Below are positions 6,511 to 14,157 of a DNA stretch of 20,148 nucleotides, piece after piece (positions within the stretch are counted from its first letter, which is position 1; every line of letters starts with the position of its first letter). This stretch comes from Anaerolineaceae bacterium UBA5224 (lineage in GTDB: Bacteria; Chloroflexota; Anaerolineae; Anaerolineales; Anaerolineaceae). The notes below the pieces were generated by a model. The model searched no databases and was not told the DNA's origin. It worked only from the letters and a program-made list of their open reading frames with translations. Location: the NCBI GenBank assembly GCA_002409365.1, contig DHUW01000009.1, positions 22,917 through 43,064 of the forward strand, written 5' to 3'. A program made the translations under genes and the position numbers.

Positions 6511-7938
6511 ATGAAAGAAGATTCAACCAGCCCATCCAAAGACAAGTTTCGATTTGAACGCCGCGAGCAGACCGTGTTGCTCGCGTTGGGTGATTTATCG
6601 GCAGCAGTTCTCGCACTTGGCATCGCCCTGTTGATCTGGGCAAAGGGTGACACCTGGCTGGGTCTCTCGATACAGTTTTTGCGTGAACGCATCCCTGGAT
6701 GGTTCTATTTTCTGCCACTACTCTGGATGATCCTGATGGCAGATTCTTACGATATTCGCAAAGCAGGCAACCTGAAGTCCACCCTTAAATCACTCGGGGT
6801 AGCTCTTATTGCCTCCACCGCAATTTACCTGGTGGTTTATTTTGCCTCCAAGCCAAACAGCCTGCCACGTTTTGGTTTTGCCAGCTTCCTGGTGTTTGCA
6901 GGTGTATTTACCTTGTTATGGCGGCTCGTGTATATCCAGTTTTTTACCTCTGCCAGCAAGCACAAACGTGCACTCATCATAGGTGCCGGCCGAGCGGGTT
7001 CAGCACTTGCCAAAATAGTCTCTGAACAAGACCCGCCACCCTTCACTCTCGTCGGTCTGATCGATGATGATCCTGAAAAATTGGGCATGAACGTCGAAGG
7101 TTTTCCTATTCTTGGAGACCATAAAAGTTTGCCGGAAATTATAGAAAAACAGCAAATCACTGATCTTATCCTCTCTATTTCAAATGAGATGAATCCGGGC
7201 ATGTTCCAGGCGATCCTCGCTGCCCAGGAAAAGGGTATGGTCATGTCGACTATGCAAGACACCTACGAATCACTCACCAACCGGGTGCCAATCAATCTGC
7301 TGGAATCGGACTGGGTGATTCGATCATTTATTGATCGCAAACCTGCCAGCGGTTTTTATCGTTTGTTCAAAAGAATGGTGGATGTGAGTTTCGGGCTTGT
7401 AGGTCTGGTTGGTCTTTTGATCCTGTATCCTATTATTGCCCTGATGATTGTCGTGGATTCGAAGGGTCCTATCATTTTTAAACAAACCAGATTGGGACGC
7501 GGTGGCAATCCTTATACTATTCTCAAATTCCGGACGATGAAAGACAATAAAGACATGGTACGCGAAGCCCTGGTTACGGCTGCTAATGATCCCCGGGTGA
7601 CACGAATCGGGCGCTTTTTACGCAAGTCCCATCTTGATGAACTTCCCCAGATCATCAATGTTTTGCGGGGAGAGATGAGTTTTGTGGGTCCGCGGTCAGA
7701 GCGCGCTGAGCTGGTTACTATTTTTCAAAGTGAAGTTCCTTTTTACCGGGCGCGCATGCTTGTCAAACCAGGTATCACTGGTTGGGCTCAGATTCATCAG
7801 AACTATGCAGAGACCGTCGAAGAGACTGCGATCAAGCTTGAGTACGACCTGTATTACATCGAGAACGCTTCCATTCTGATGGATATTGCAATCATTATTC
7901 GCACTCTTACAAGCGTCCTGGGATTCAAAGGGCGGTAA
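6511..7938 (+). CDS. Polyprenyl-phosphate sugar-1-phosphate transferase (WbaP/WcaJ type)
   Basis: A 475-residue initiating transferase that moves a sugar-1-phosphate from a nucleotide sugar to undecaprenyl phosphate, the first step of capsule, exopolysaccharide or O-glycan synthesis. Hydrophobic segments at about 22-45, 66-79, 95-113 and 122-143 form the N-terminal membrane part. IIGAGRAGSALAKI (156-169) begins a Rossmann-like CoA-binding domain reaching about residue 250. The bacterial sugar transferase domain covers about 284-470: KRMVDV with a membrane helix at 295-313, KQTRLGRGG (324-332), KFRTM (339-343), the catalytic Asp376-Glu377 pair in HLDELPQ, GEMSFVGPRSERAE (387-400) and KPGITGWAQ (419-427). 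The long form fits WbaP/CpsE/WcaJ rather than the short PglC. It is two bases after the glycosyltransferase and one base before the FemX gene. The transferred sugar (glucose, galactose or an N-acetylated sugar) is undetermined. Confidence 0.92.
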   Translation: MKEDSTSPSKDKFRFERREQTVLLALGDLSAAVLALGIALLIWAKGDTWLGLSIQFLRERIPGWFYFLPLLWMILMADSYDIRKAGNLKSTLKSLGVALIASTAIYLVVYFASKPNSLPRFGFASFLVFAGVFTLLWRLVYIQFFTSASKHKRALIIGAGRAGSALAKIVSEQDPPPFTLVGLIDDDPEKLGMNVEGFPILGDHKSLPEIIEKQQITDLILSISNEMNPGMFQAILAAQEKGMVMSTMQDTYESLTNRVPINLLESDWVIRSFIDRKPASGFYRLFKRMVDVSFGLVGLVGLLILYPIIALMIVVDSKGPIIFKQTRLGRGGNPYTILKFRTMKDNKDMVREALVTAANDPRVTRIGRFLRKSHLDELPQIINVLRGEMSFVGPRSERAELVTIFQSEVPFYRARMLVKPGITGWAQIHQNYAETVEETAIKLEYDLYYIENASILMDIAIIIRTLTSVLGFKGR

Positions 7939-7939
7939 C

Positions 7940-8935
7940 ATGGATGCTTCTCCTGAAGGGACGAACAAATTTGAGATTACGCAAGTCTATCCAGAAGCTC
8001 ATTTGCTGCAACTACCAGAATGGGCTGAATTCAAGAGCCATTTTGGATGGCAGAGCAAGGTATTCCATAACCAAACTGCTGCAGCCCAGGTTTTGTTTCG
8101 CTCCCTCCCTTTAGGTTTTTCGATCGCTTATTTGCCAAAGGGGCCGGTTGGTTCAAACTGGAGTTCCCTTTGGTCACAGATTGACCAGGAATGCCGAAAA
8201 CGAAAAACCATTTTCCTGCAAGTCGAGCCGGATATCAACCTGCCTTTTCCTGCTGAAGTTGAAGCCCAGTTCACGCAAGGTTTTATCCGTGAAGAACACA
8301 CCATCCAACCTCGTCGTACAGTGCTGATTTCACTGGAAGCAAACGATGACGATTTGCTAGCAGCAATGAAACAAAAAACTCGTTACAACATACGCCTGGC
8401 TGGTAAAAAAGGCGTGGTCGTACGGGCAACCGATGATATCAGGGGTTTTCACGAAATGATGCAAACCACCGGCAACCGCGATGGTTTCGCCGTGCACAAC
8501 CTTGTGTATTATCAAAGAGCCTACGATATTTTCTCACCTTCGGACAACTGCGTTCTCCTGGCAGCTTACTTCGAAGAAACACCCCTGGCATACCTGATGC
8601 TCTTCCTTTCTGGTTCACGCGCCTGGTATTTTTATGGCGCTTCTGATAACAATCAGCGCAACCTGATGCCTACTTACCTTTTACAATGGGAAGCGATGCT
8701 CTGGGCGAAAACTCATGGTGCCACAGAGTATGACTTGTGGGGCATACCGGATGCCGATGAGGATGAATTGGAAGCCAATTTTACGAATCGCTCGGATGGG
8801 CTGTGGGGTGTCTACCGCTTCAAGCGCGGTTTCGGCGGTCAGGTCGTTCGCAGCGTCCCTGCATTTATTAAAGTCTACAGACCCTTGCTCTATAAGCTCT
8901 ACGAGAAAATCCGTGCCGGAAGGATGGCTGATTAA
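7940..8935 (+). CDS. FemX-like aminoacyltransferase, copy 1
   Basis: A 331-residue member of the FemABX/peptidoglycan-bridge family (two GNAT-like domains). Known members transfer an amino acid from aminoacyl-tRNA to the stem peptide of lipid II or its precursor. Visible signatures are LQLPEWAEFK (23-32), YLPKGPVG (64-71), AAMKQKTRYNIRLAGKKGV (141-159), LMPTYLLQWEAM (242-253), YDLWGIPD (264-271) and LWGVYRFKRGFGG (288-300), all typical of the family. It lacks the coiled-coil arm that many Staphylococcus Fem proteins carry between domains, so it is closer to Weissella FemX. The start at 7940 follows AAGGGCGG and lies one base after the upstream stop. A longer in-frame start at 7886 would run inside the sugar transferase gene and was rejected. 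The acceptor could be peptidoglycan or another envelope molecule; the family call is firm, the substrate is not. Confidence 0.87.
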   Translation: MDASPEGTNKFEITQVYPEAHLLQLPEWAEFKSHFGWQSKVFHNQTAAAQVLFRSLPLGFSIAYLPKGPVGSNWSSLWSQIDQECRKRKTIFLQVEPDINLPFPAEVEAQFTQGFIREEHTIQPRRTVLISLEANDDDLLAAMKQKTRYNIRLAGKKGVVVRATDDIRGFHEMMQTTGNRDGFAVHNLVYYQRAYDIFSPSDNCVLLAAYFEETPLAYLMLFLSGSRAWYFYGASDNNQRNLMPTYLLQWEAMLWAKTHGATEYDLWGIPDADEDELEANFTNRSDGLWGVYRFKRGFGGQVVRSVPAFIKVYRPLLYKLYEKIRAGRMAD

Positions 8936-8936
8936 G

Positions 8937-10049
8937 GTGTTTCAGCTGGCATCAGATCAAGTCAAGGATTGGAACCAGTATCTGACGGAGTTTCCGGATG
9001 CCCATATACTGCAAACCTTGCAGTGGGCGCAAGCGAAAAGGCAGAACGACTGGGAACCGCTTTTCTTGTGGAACGGGAAAAGCCGCCACAATCTGGATGC
9101 CCTGGCGTTGGTTTTACGCCGCCAGGTCAGTTTTCTCGGCTTGAAATTCACTGTCCTCTACGTCCCCAAAGGTCCCACCCTGGATTGGACAAACAAGCCC
9201 GTGGTCACTCAGACGCTCGATTTTTTACAAGCTCTCTGTAGAAAAGAAAAAGCAATTTTCCTTAAGATCGATCCAGATGTTTTACTGGGCACCGGTGTTC
9301 CAGGCAGCGATGACGAGCAACCTGACGAAAATGGTCTCGCCCTACAGAAGGACCTGGAGAAACGCGGTTGGAAGTTTTCGCAGGATCAAATTCAATTTCG
9401 GAACACAGTTTTGATCGATTTGCGTCAGAGCGAAGAAGAACTTTTAGCGGCGATGAAACAAAAGACCCGTTACAACATTCGCCTGGCTGCCAAAAAAGGC
9501 GTCTCGGTGCGCCAGGGAACGCTTGAAGAATTGCCGATGCTCTACGATATGTATGCCCAGACTGCAGTGCGGGACGATTTTGTCATCCGCCATGGAGACT
9601 ATTATCTCAAAACCTGGCGTACTTTTTTGGAAGCGGATATGGCGAAAATATTGGTGGCTGAGGTGGAGAGTCAACCTGTGGCCGCTCTGATCCTTTTCCA
9701 CTTCAATGGCATATGTCGCTACATGTATGGCATGTCTACAGAGCGTTATCGAGAACTCATGCCAAATTACCTGCTGCAATGGGAAGCCATCCGACTTTCA
9801 AAGCAGTTGAGCTGTCACACTTATGATATGTGGGGCGCCCCCGACGTTTTCGACGAATCGGATTCGATGTGGGGGGTGTACCGGTTCAAGCAAGGCTTTA
9901 ATGGCATCACTGCCCGCCACCTTGGTGCCTGGGATTACAGCCCCCGCCCCCTGCTCTACAAGGCGTACACACAAACCCTGCCCAAATTGCTGGATGTCAT
10001 GCGCAAGAGGGGAAAATCTGAAAACCTCAGACTGGTGCAAAATGATTGA
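8937..10049 (+). CDS. FemX-like aminoacyltransferase, copy 2
   Basis: A 370-residue paralogue of the preceding gene with the same motif order: LQTLQWAQAK (25-34), YVPKGPTLDW (75-84), AAMKQKTRYNIRLAAKKGV (171-189), LMPNYLLQWEAI (274-285), YDMWGAPD (296-303) and MWGVYRFKQGFNG (311-323). Over residues 169-192 it matches copy 1 at 22 of 24 positions, but the rest has diverged, with a longer segment at about 115-150 and a basic C-terminal tail. I chose the GTG at 8937, one base after the upstream stop. GGAAGG at 8918-8923 lies a little far away (13 bases), so an ATT at 8931 or a GTG at 8913 cannot be excluded. An ATG-initiated start at 8715 would overlap copy 1 by over 200 bases and is rejected. 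Its end overlaps the next gene by 8 bases. Two copies suggest addition of two residues in sequence, or two different acceptors. Confidence 0.84.
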   Translation: MFQLASDQVKDWNQYLTEFPDAHILQTLQWAQAKRQNDWEPLFLWNGKSRHNLDALALVLRRQVSFLGLKFTVLYVPKGPTLDWTNKPVVTQTLDFLQALCRKEKAIFLKIDPDVLLGTGVPGSDDEQPDENGLALQKDLEKRGWKFSQDQIQFRNTVLIDLRQSEEELLAAMKQKTRYNIRLAAKKGVSVRQGTLEELPMLYDMYAQTAVRDDFVIRHGDYYLKTWRTFLEADMAKILVAEVESQPVAALILFHFNGICRYMYGMSTERYRELMPNYLLQWEAIRLSKQLSCHTYDMWGAPDVFDESDSMWGVYRFKQGFNGITARHLGAWDYSPRPLLYKAYTQTLPKLLDVMRKRGKSENLRLVQND

Positions 10050-11007
10050 ACGTCTTCCTCTTGCTCATCTCCCTACACCAATCGAAGCTTTACCGCGGCT
10101 CACCCGGATTCTGGGGGGACCACAGCTATACATCAAGCGTGACGACCTCACTGGTCTCGGAATGGGAGGCAACAAAACCCGCAAATTGGAATACCTGGCT
10201 GCTGATGCCCTGGCAAAAGGCGCGAAAACACTGATCAGCACCGGCGCAGTTCAGTCAAACCACTGCCGGCAGGTGGCAGCAGCTGCTGCCAAACTCGGGC
10301 TGGGTTGTCAATTGGTTCTGGCAGGAGAGGAACCGGTTGAAGCTCAAGGCAACCTTCTGCTGGACAAACTCAGCGGTGCCCAAATCTTCTACACCAGCAA
10401 GGTCAATCGAGACCATGAATTGCAGCAGCAATACACGCAAGCCGAACAGGATGGACTGAAGCCTTACCTCATTCCTTATGGCGGCTCAAACCCGATCGGT
10501 GCCCTGGGCTACCTGAATGCCATGCGTGAGTTGCAGGAGCAGGAGCTGGAACCAGATTGGATCGTTTTCGCCAGTTCGTCCGGGGGAACACAGGCTGGCA
10601 TGATTTTGGGAGCGCATCTGACGGGCTTTAAAGGCAGGATCCTCGGTATCAGCATTGAGTTCGATTCCACTCATTTTTCTGCTCAAATTGCGGATTTGGT
10701 CAAGCAGACTGCACAAGAATTGGGATATGATTGGTCGGTCGCACCCGAGGAAGTGCTCGTGAACTACCTCTATTGCAGCGCTGGCTACGGCGTACTTACC
10801 CAAGCCGAGATTGAAGCAGTGAACCTCTTTGCGAGTGAAGAAGGCATTCTGCTTGACCCGGTTTATACCGGTAGGGCAGCTGCAGGGCTGCTTGACCTGG
10901 TGCGTAACGGATTTTTTAAGCCCAACGAGAAAGTCTTGTTCTGGCACACTGGCGGTACCCCCGCCCTCTTCGCCGAACCCTATAGCCAGGGTTTGCTGCG
11001 TAGATAA
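10042..11007 (+). CDS. D-cysteine desulfhydrase-like PLP enzyme
   Basis: A 321-residue fold-type II PLP enzyme of the D-cysteine desulfhydrase/ACC deaminase family. Lys45 in MGGNKTRKLEY is the PLP-binding lysine, QSNHCRQ (71-77) is the conserved substrate loop, and SSGGTQAG (179-186) binds the cofactor phosphate. Two positions separate the functions: ACC deaminases carry Glu295 and Leu322, whereas here the equivalent segments read VYTGRA (Thr276) and WHTGGTPALF (Thr303), as in DcyD. This favours beta-elimination of D-cysteine to pyruvate, sulfide and ammonia through 2-aminoacrylate. Related substrates such as beta-chloro-D-alanine or L-cysteate are possible. The ATG at 10042 overlaps the preceding gene by 8 bases, so the two are coupled. 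An upstream in-frame ATG at 9823 lies deep in copy 2 and was rejected. A terminator follows. Confidence 0.87.
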   Translation: MIERLPLAHLPTPIEALPRLTRILGGPQLYIKRDDLTGLGMGGNKTRKLEYLAADALAKGAKTLISTGAVQSNHCRQVAAAAAKLGLGCQLVLAGEEPVEAQGNLLLDKLSGAQIFYTSKVNRDHELQQQYTQAEQDGLKPYLIPYGGSNPIGALGYLNAMRELQEQELEPDWIVFASSSGGTQAGMILGAHLTGFKGRILGISIEFDSTHFSAQIADLVKQTAQELGYDWSVAPEEVLVNYLYCSAGYGVLTQAEIEAVNLFASEEGILLDPVYTGRAAAGLLDLVRNGFFKPNEKVLFWHTGGTPALFAEPYSQGLLRR

Positions 11008-11043
11008 CTCAGTTGTTTTCAGTGTCCTCTACCGATTAGTTAC

Positions 11044-11080
11044 AAAAAAAGAGCTCCAATAAATTGGAGCTCTTCTCTTT
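11044..11080. terminator. Bidirectional terminator between convergent genes
   Basis: A perfect 10-base stem, GAGCTCCAAT (11051-11060) and ATTGGAGCTC (11063-11072) with a two-base apparent loop, is flanked by seven A residues (11044-11050) and by TTCTCTTT (11073-11080). It can stop transcription of the desulfhydrase block on the plus strand and, more strongly because of the unbroken T run on the other strand, of the ATPase gene on the minus strand. Confidence 0.88.
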
Positions 11081-11094
11081 AGAAAATAGTCTGT

Positions 11095-13977
11095 TTAAGC
11101 CTTGGTGGCTGCGCGTTCTCTTTGATACTTTTTATAGGTGATCGATTTCATCACTTCAGCCGCAACTGTAGGAATCAATACCAGCGGTAAAATCTCTAAC
11201 CAGTCGATCCAGCGTAAGGCGACAGTGTCGAATACAGATCGTAAGAATGGCACATAAACCACCAACAGCACCAGGATCACAGAGATCAGAACAGCAATGT
11301 TCATGTTCTTGCTGGAGAAAACACCAATCTTTAAGAGCGGGAAGTACTCAGATCGGGCAGTATAAGCTCTGAAGAGCTCTGAGAGCGAGAGGGTCACAAA
11401 AGCGAAGGTTTCGGAAAGAATCCTTGCTTCAGTAGGAGCAGATTTCAATGCCCCACCTCCCAGCCAGAACGCCAACAAAGTTGCAGAGGTAATTGCGATG
11501 GTCTGGACAATGATTCCCCGGATCATAAACCTGTTGATAATCGGTTCATTGGCAGGCCGTGGCGGATGTTGCATGATGTCCGGGTCACCTTTTTCAGTCC
11601 CCAATGCCAATGCCGGTGCACCATCAGTGACCAGGTTCAGCCAGAGCAGTTGAATCGGCGCGAGTGGTGTGTTCCAGTTTAACAAGATCGCCAGGAAGAT
11701 GATCATGATCTCGGCAATGTTACATGAGATCAGATAGTAGACGAACTTTCGGATGTTACTGTAGATGATTCTGCCCTGCTCGACTGCAGAGACAATCGAA
11801 GCATAGTTATCATCAGTCAGAACCATGTCGGCTGTTTCTTTCGCAACATCAGTACCGGTAATGCCCATGGCAACGCCGATATCAGCACGTTTGATCGCCG
11901 GAGCGTCGTTGACACCGTCACCGGTCATTGCTACCACTTCGCCATTATCGCGCAGGGCGTCAACAATTTTCATCTTATGCTCGGGACTGACGCGGGCGTA
12001 AACATCGGTGATTTTGACAATCTCGCGCATTTCTTCATCGGATACATGATCGATATCTGCGCCGGTCAGCACCTGGTGACCAGGTTGCAGCAGCCCGATA
12101 TCCTCAGCGATTGCTTTGGCAGTATTGGGGTAGTCACCAGTGATCATGACCGAACGAATACCGGCATCCTGGGCTTCCTTCAAAGCAGGTTTAACTTCCG
12201 GTCTCGAAGGATCGATCATGCCAATCAGACCAACAAAAATGAGGTCTTTTTCGAGGTTGTCAGGGCTCATGTCGGTAGGCATTTCAGGAACCGGGCGATA
12301 AGCTACGCCCAAAACGCGCAGGGCACGGCTGGTCATATCATCGTTGGCAGCCAAAATTTCCTGCCGCATATCCTCAGTCAACTCAACCGGATTGTTATGC
12401 ATATCGGATTTGTATTTGCATAATCCTAAAACCACATCCGGAGCACCTTTAACAGCGATCGTATACCAGTTGGTTCTTTCGTCGGTCACGTAAGGAGAAA
12501 TATCGCCGTGACCGGGGTTGAGAATATTATGAATGGTGACCATACGCTTGCGGGTTGAATCGAAGGGGATTTCCTGCTTGCGCGGATAGTTTTGGTTCAC
12601 GACGTTGGCAGCCGCGCCAGCCTTGAGGGCTGCGACCAGGATGGAACCTTCAGTAGGATCGCCAACCATTCGGTAAGAGGCTTTACCTTCGCTCTCGCCA
12701 GCGGGCTCAAGCTGAGCATCGTTATTGATCGTGCCTACCCAGAGAGCTGTGCGTGCTGCCGGATAGTCCATCAGGTTGACCGTCTCACCATCGACTTTAA
12801 ACTCACCCACCGGTTCGTAACCTGTGCCGGTAACATCTACAAATTGACCATCCACCCACAGTCTGGTGACAGTCATCTGGTTTTGGGTGAGCGTGCCGGT
12901 TTTATCGGTACAAATGGTAGTCACTGAACCAAGGGTTTCAACAGAAGAAAGCCGGCGGATCAGTGCATGGCGGCTCACCATCTCACGCATACCACCAGCC
13001 AGGCTGATGGTTACGACGGCAGGTAAACCTTCGGGGACCGCGGCAATTGCCAGGGAGACAGCGACCATGAAAAGTGCCAGGGCTTCTTCCCAGAATTCAG
13101 CCGAACCAAACTCCACAACTTCGGGAGGGGTCAATAGCCGGGCAACGCCGATAACAAATACCAGTCCACAAACAATCAGCGCTGCGATACCTAAGGTTTT
13201 GCCCAGCTCTTCAAGCCGTTTCTGTAATGGGGTTTGTTCTTGTTCAACCGACTGGAGCATGGTTGCGATCAAACCAAGTTGAGTGTGCATACCCGTGCTT
13301 ATAACCACACCCTTGCCGCGACCGTAACTGACCGTGGTGCCCGAGAAAGCTGTGTTCTCCCGATCTCCGAGGGGTATGTCAGCCTGCAGGTTGCTTTCTG
13401 CATTTTTCTTTGCCGGCACAGATTCCCCGGTCAGGGAGGCTTCATCAATGCTCAGGTTGACTGCATCCAACAGGCGAATGTCCGCCGGAATGAAATTACC
13501 AGCTTCAATAAATACGATATCGCCCGGAACCAGCTCGCGCGAGGGTACCATAATACGATGCCCGTCTCTCAAAACCTGGGCTTCCGGAGCAGACATCTTC
13601 TTCAGGGCTGCCAGCGAAGCTTCTGCGCGGGATTCCTGGACAATGCCCATAATTGCATTCAACACCACGATCAACAGGATCGCACCTGCTTCCACCCAGT
13701 CGCCAAGCACGGCAGAAATCACTGCAGCGCCAATCAGCAGCCAGATCACGAAGCTGTTAATTTGCTCCCAAAGTTTTTCCCAGAAGGTTCTGCCCGGTTG
13801 TTCTTTCAGTTCGTTGTAGCCAAACTTCTCGAGTCTATCTCTTACTTCCGAATCACTCAAGCCTGTCTCCACCGGAACTTGCAGGCTTTCGAGCACTTCT
13901 GTTGGCTCCAGGGCATGCCAGGAGACGTTCAAAATATCTTCGGGGTCCTTTATTACTTCTCTTGGTTTTTCACTCAT
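11095..13977 (-). CDS. Calcium-transporting P-type ATPase (P2A, SERCA-like)
   Basis: A 960-residue P-type pump that most likely exports calcium across the cytoplasmic membrane using ATP. The actuator motif TGES lies at 183-186, the phosphorylated Asp358 in CTDKTGTLT, the nucleotide-binding Lys510 in VKGAP, and the hinge [11 protein letters not shown] at 685-695. Hydrophobic segments fit the ten-helix plan, with pairs at about 75-115, 262-325 and 745-800, then about 820-840, 853-870, 890-912 and 927-945. Ion-binding residues match SERCA at every position I can align: Glu316 in PEGLP (M4), Asn753 and Glu756 (M5), Asn781, Thr784 and Asp785 in NLVTDG (M6), and Glu867 (M8), suggesting two calcium sites. 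The start is unique in frame. Its GGAGG (complement of 13990-13994) is 12 bases upstream, longer than usual. It is a single-gene unit between a promoter at 14011 and the shared terminator. Manganese or sodium transport is a less likely alternative. Confidence 0.9.
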   Translation of the reverse strand: MSEKPREVIKDPEDILNVSWHALEPTEVLESLQVPVETGLSDSEVRDRLEKFGYNELKEQPGRTFWEKLWEQINSFVIWLLIGAAVISAVLGDWVEAGAILLIVVLNAIMGIVQESRAEASLAALKKMSAPEAQVLRDGHRIMVPSRELVPGDIVFIEAGNFIPADIRLLDAVNLSIDEASLTGESVPAKKNAESNLQADIPLGDRENTAFSGTTVSYGRGKGVVISTGMHTQLGLIATMLQSVEQEQTPLQKRLEELGKTLGIAALIVCGLVFVIGVARLLTPPEVVEFGSAEFWEEALALFMVAVSLAIAAVPEGLPAVVTISLAGGMREMVSRHALIRRLSSVETLGSVTTICTDKTGTLTQNQMTVTRLWVDGQFVDVTGTGYEPVGEFKVDGETVNLMDYPAARTALWVGTINNDAQLEPAGESEGKASYRMVGDPTEGSILVAALKAGAAANVVNQNYPRKQEIPFDSTRKRMVTIHNILNPGHGDISPYVTDERTNWYTIAVKGAPDVVLGLCKYKSDMHNNPVELTEDMRQEILAANDDMTSRALRVLGVAYRPVPEMPTDMSPDNLEKDLIFVGLIGMIDPSRPEVKPALKEAQDAGIRSVMITGDYPNTAKAIAEDIGLLQPGHQVLTGADIDHVSDEEMREIVKITDVYARVSPEHKMKIVDALRDNGEVVAMTGDGVNDAPAIKRADIGVAMGITGTDVAKETADMVLTDDNYASIVSAVEQGRIIYSNIRKFVYYLISCNIAEIMIIFLAILLNWNTPLAPIQLLWLNLVTDGAPALALGTEKGDPDIMQHPPRPANEPIINRFMIRGIIVQTIAITSATLLAFWLGGGALKSAPTEARILSETFAFVTLSLSELFRAYTARSEYFPLLKIGVFSSKNMNIAVLISVILVLLVVYVPFLRSVFDTVALRWIDWLEILPLVLIPTVAAEVMKSITYKKYQRERAATKA

Positions 13978-14010
13978 AGATTTTCAATTCCTCCAAATTA
14001 AGACCGTCTC

Positions 14011-14016
14011 ATTATA
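14011..14016 (-). promoter_or_regulatory. -10 element of the ATPase gene
   Basis: A perfect TATAAT on the minus strand (complement of 14011-14016). Transcription would start near 14004, giving a leader of about 27 bases that includes GGAGG. No good -35 is visible. The 180-base divergent spacer 13978-14157 holds this and the holB -10, and otherwise nothing I recognise. Confidence 0.5.
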
Positions 14017-14142
14017 AGGCATTTATGGACATTTTTTGTCTCGTTTCAACGCGAATATGGAGGGATTTTTCTTTACCAATTGACCAACATTAATTGATAT
14101 ACCCCGGAAAATTTCTTATTCACGAATTGTCTGACTGTTACG

Positions 14143-14151
14143 TGTTAAAAT
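14143..14151 (+). promoter_or_regulatory. Extended -10 of holB, leaderless arrangement
   Basis: TGT followed by TAAAAT (14146-14151), only six bases before the ATG at 14158. The expected start of transcription falls on or next to the A of that ATG, and there is no Shine-Dalgarno sequence. This implies a leaderless mRNA if the element is real. Confidence 0.5.
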
Positions 14152-14157
14152 CGAGAT

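Noticed and set aside
8715..8936. An N-terminal extension of the second FemX-like protein from an ATG at 8715
   Set aside because: The added 74 residues are out-of-frame translation of the end of the first FemX-like gene and show no family similarity. Homology begins at the GTG at 8937.
9823..10041. An N-terminal extension of the D-cysteine desulfhydrase-like protein from an ATG at 9823
   Set aside because: The extra 73 residues overlap the coding end of the second FemX-like gene in another frame. The family N-terminus (LPLAHLPTPIE) begins just after the ATG at 10042.
13234..14001. A 255-residue open frame on the plus strand opposite the ATPase gene
   Set aside because: It lies wholly antisense to a fully conserved P-type ATPase N-terminus, has no ribosome binding site or recognisable domain, and reads as a shadow of the ATPase codon pattern.
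14080..14101. TTGACC followed by GATATA in the holB upstream region as a classical promoter
   Set aside because: The spacing between the hexamers is only 10 bases, too short for sigma-70 recognition. The TGT-TAAAAT element nearer the gene fits better.
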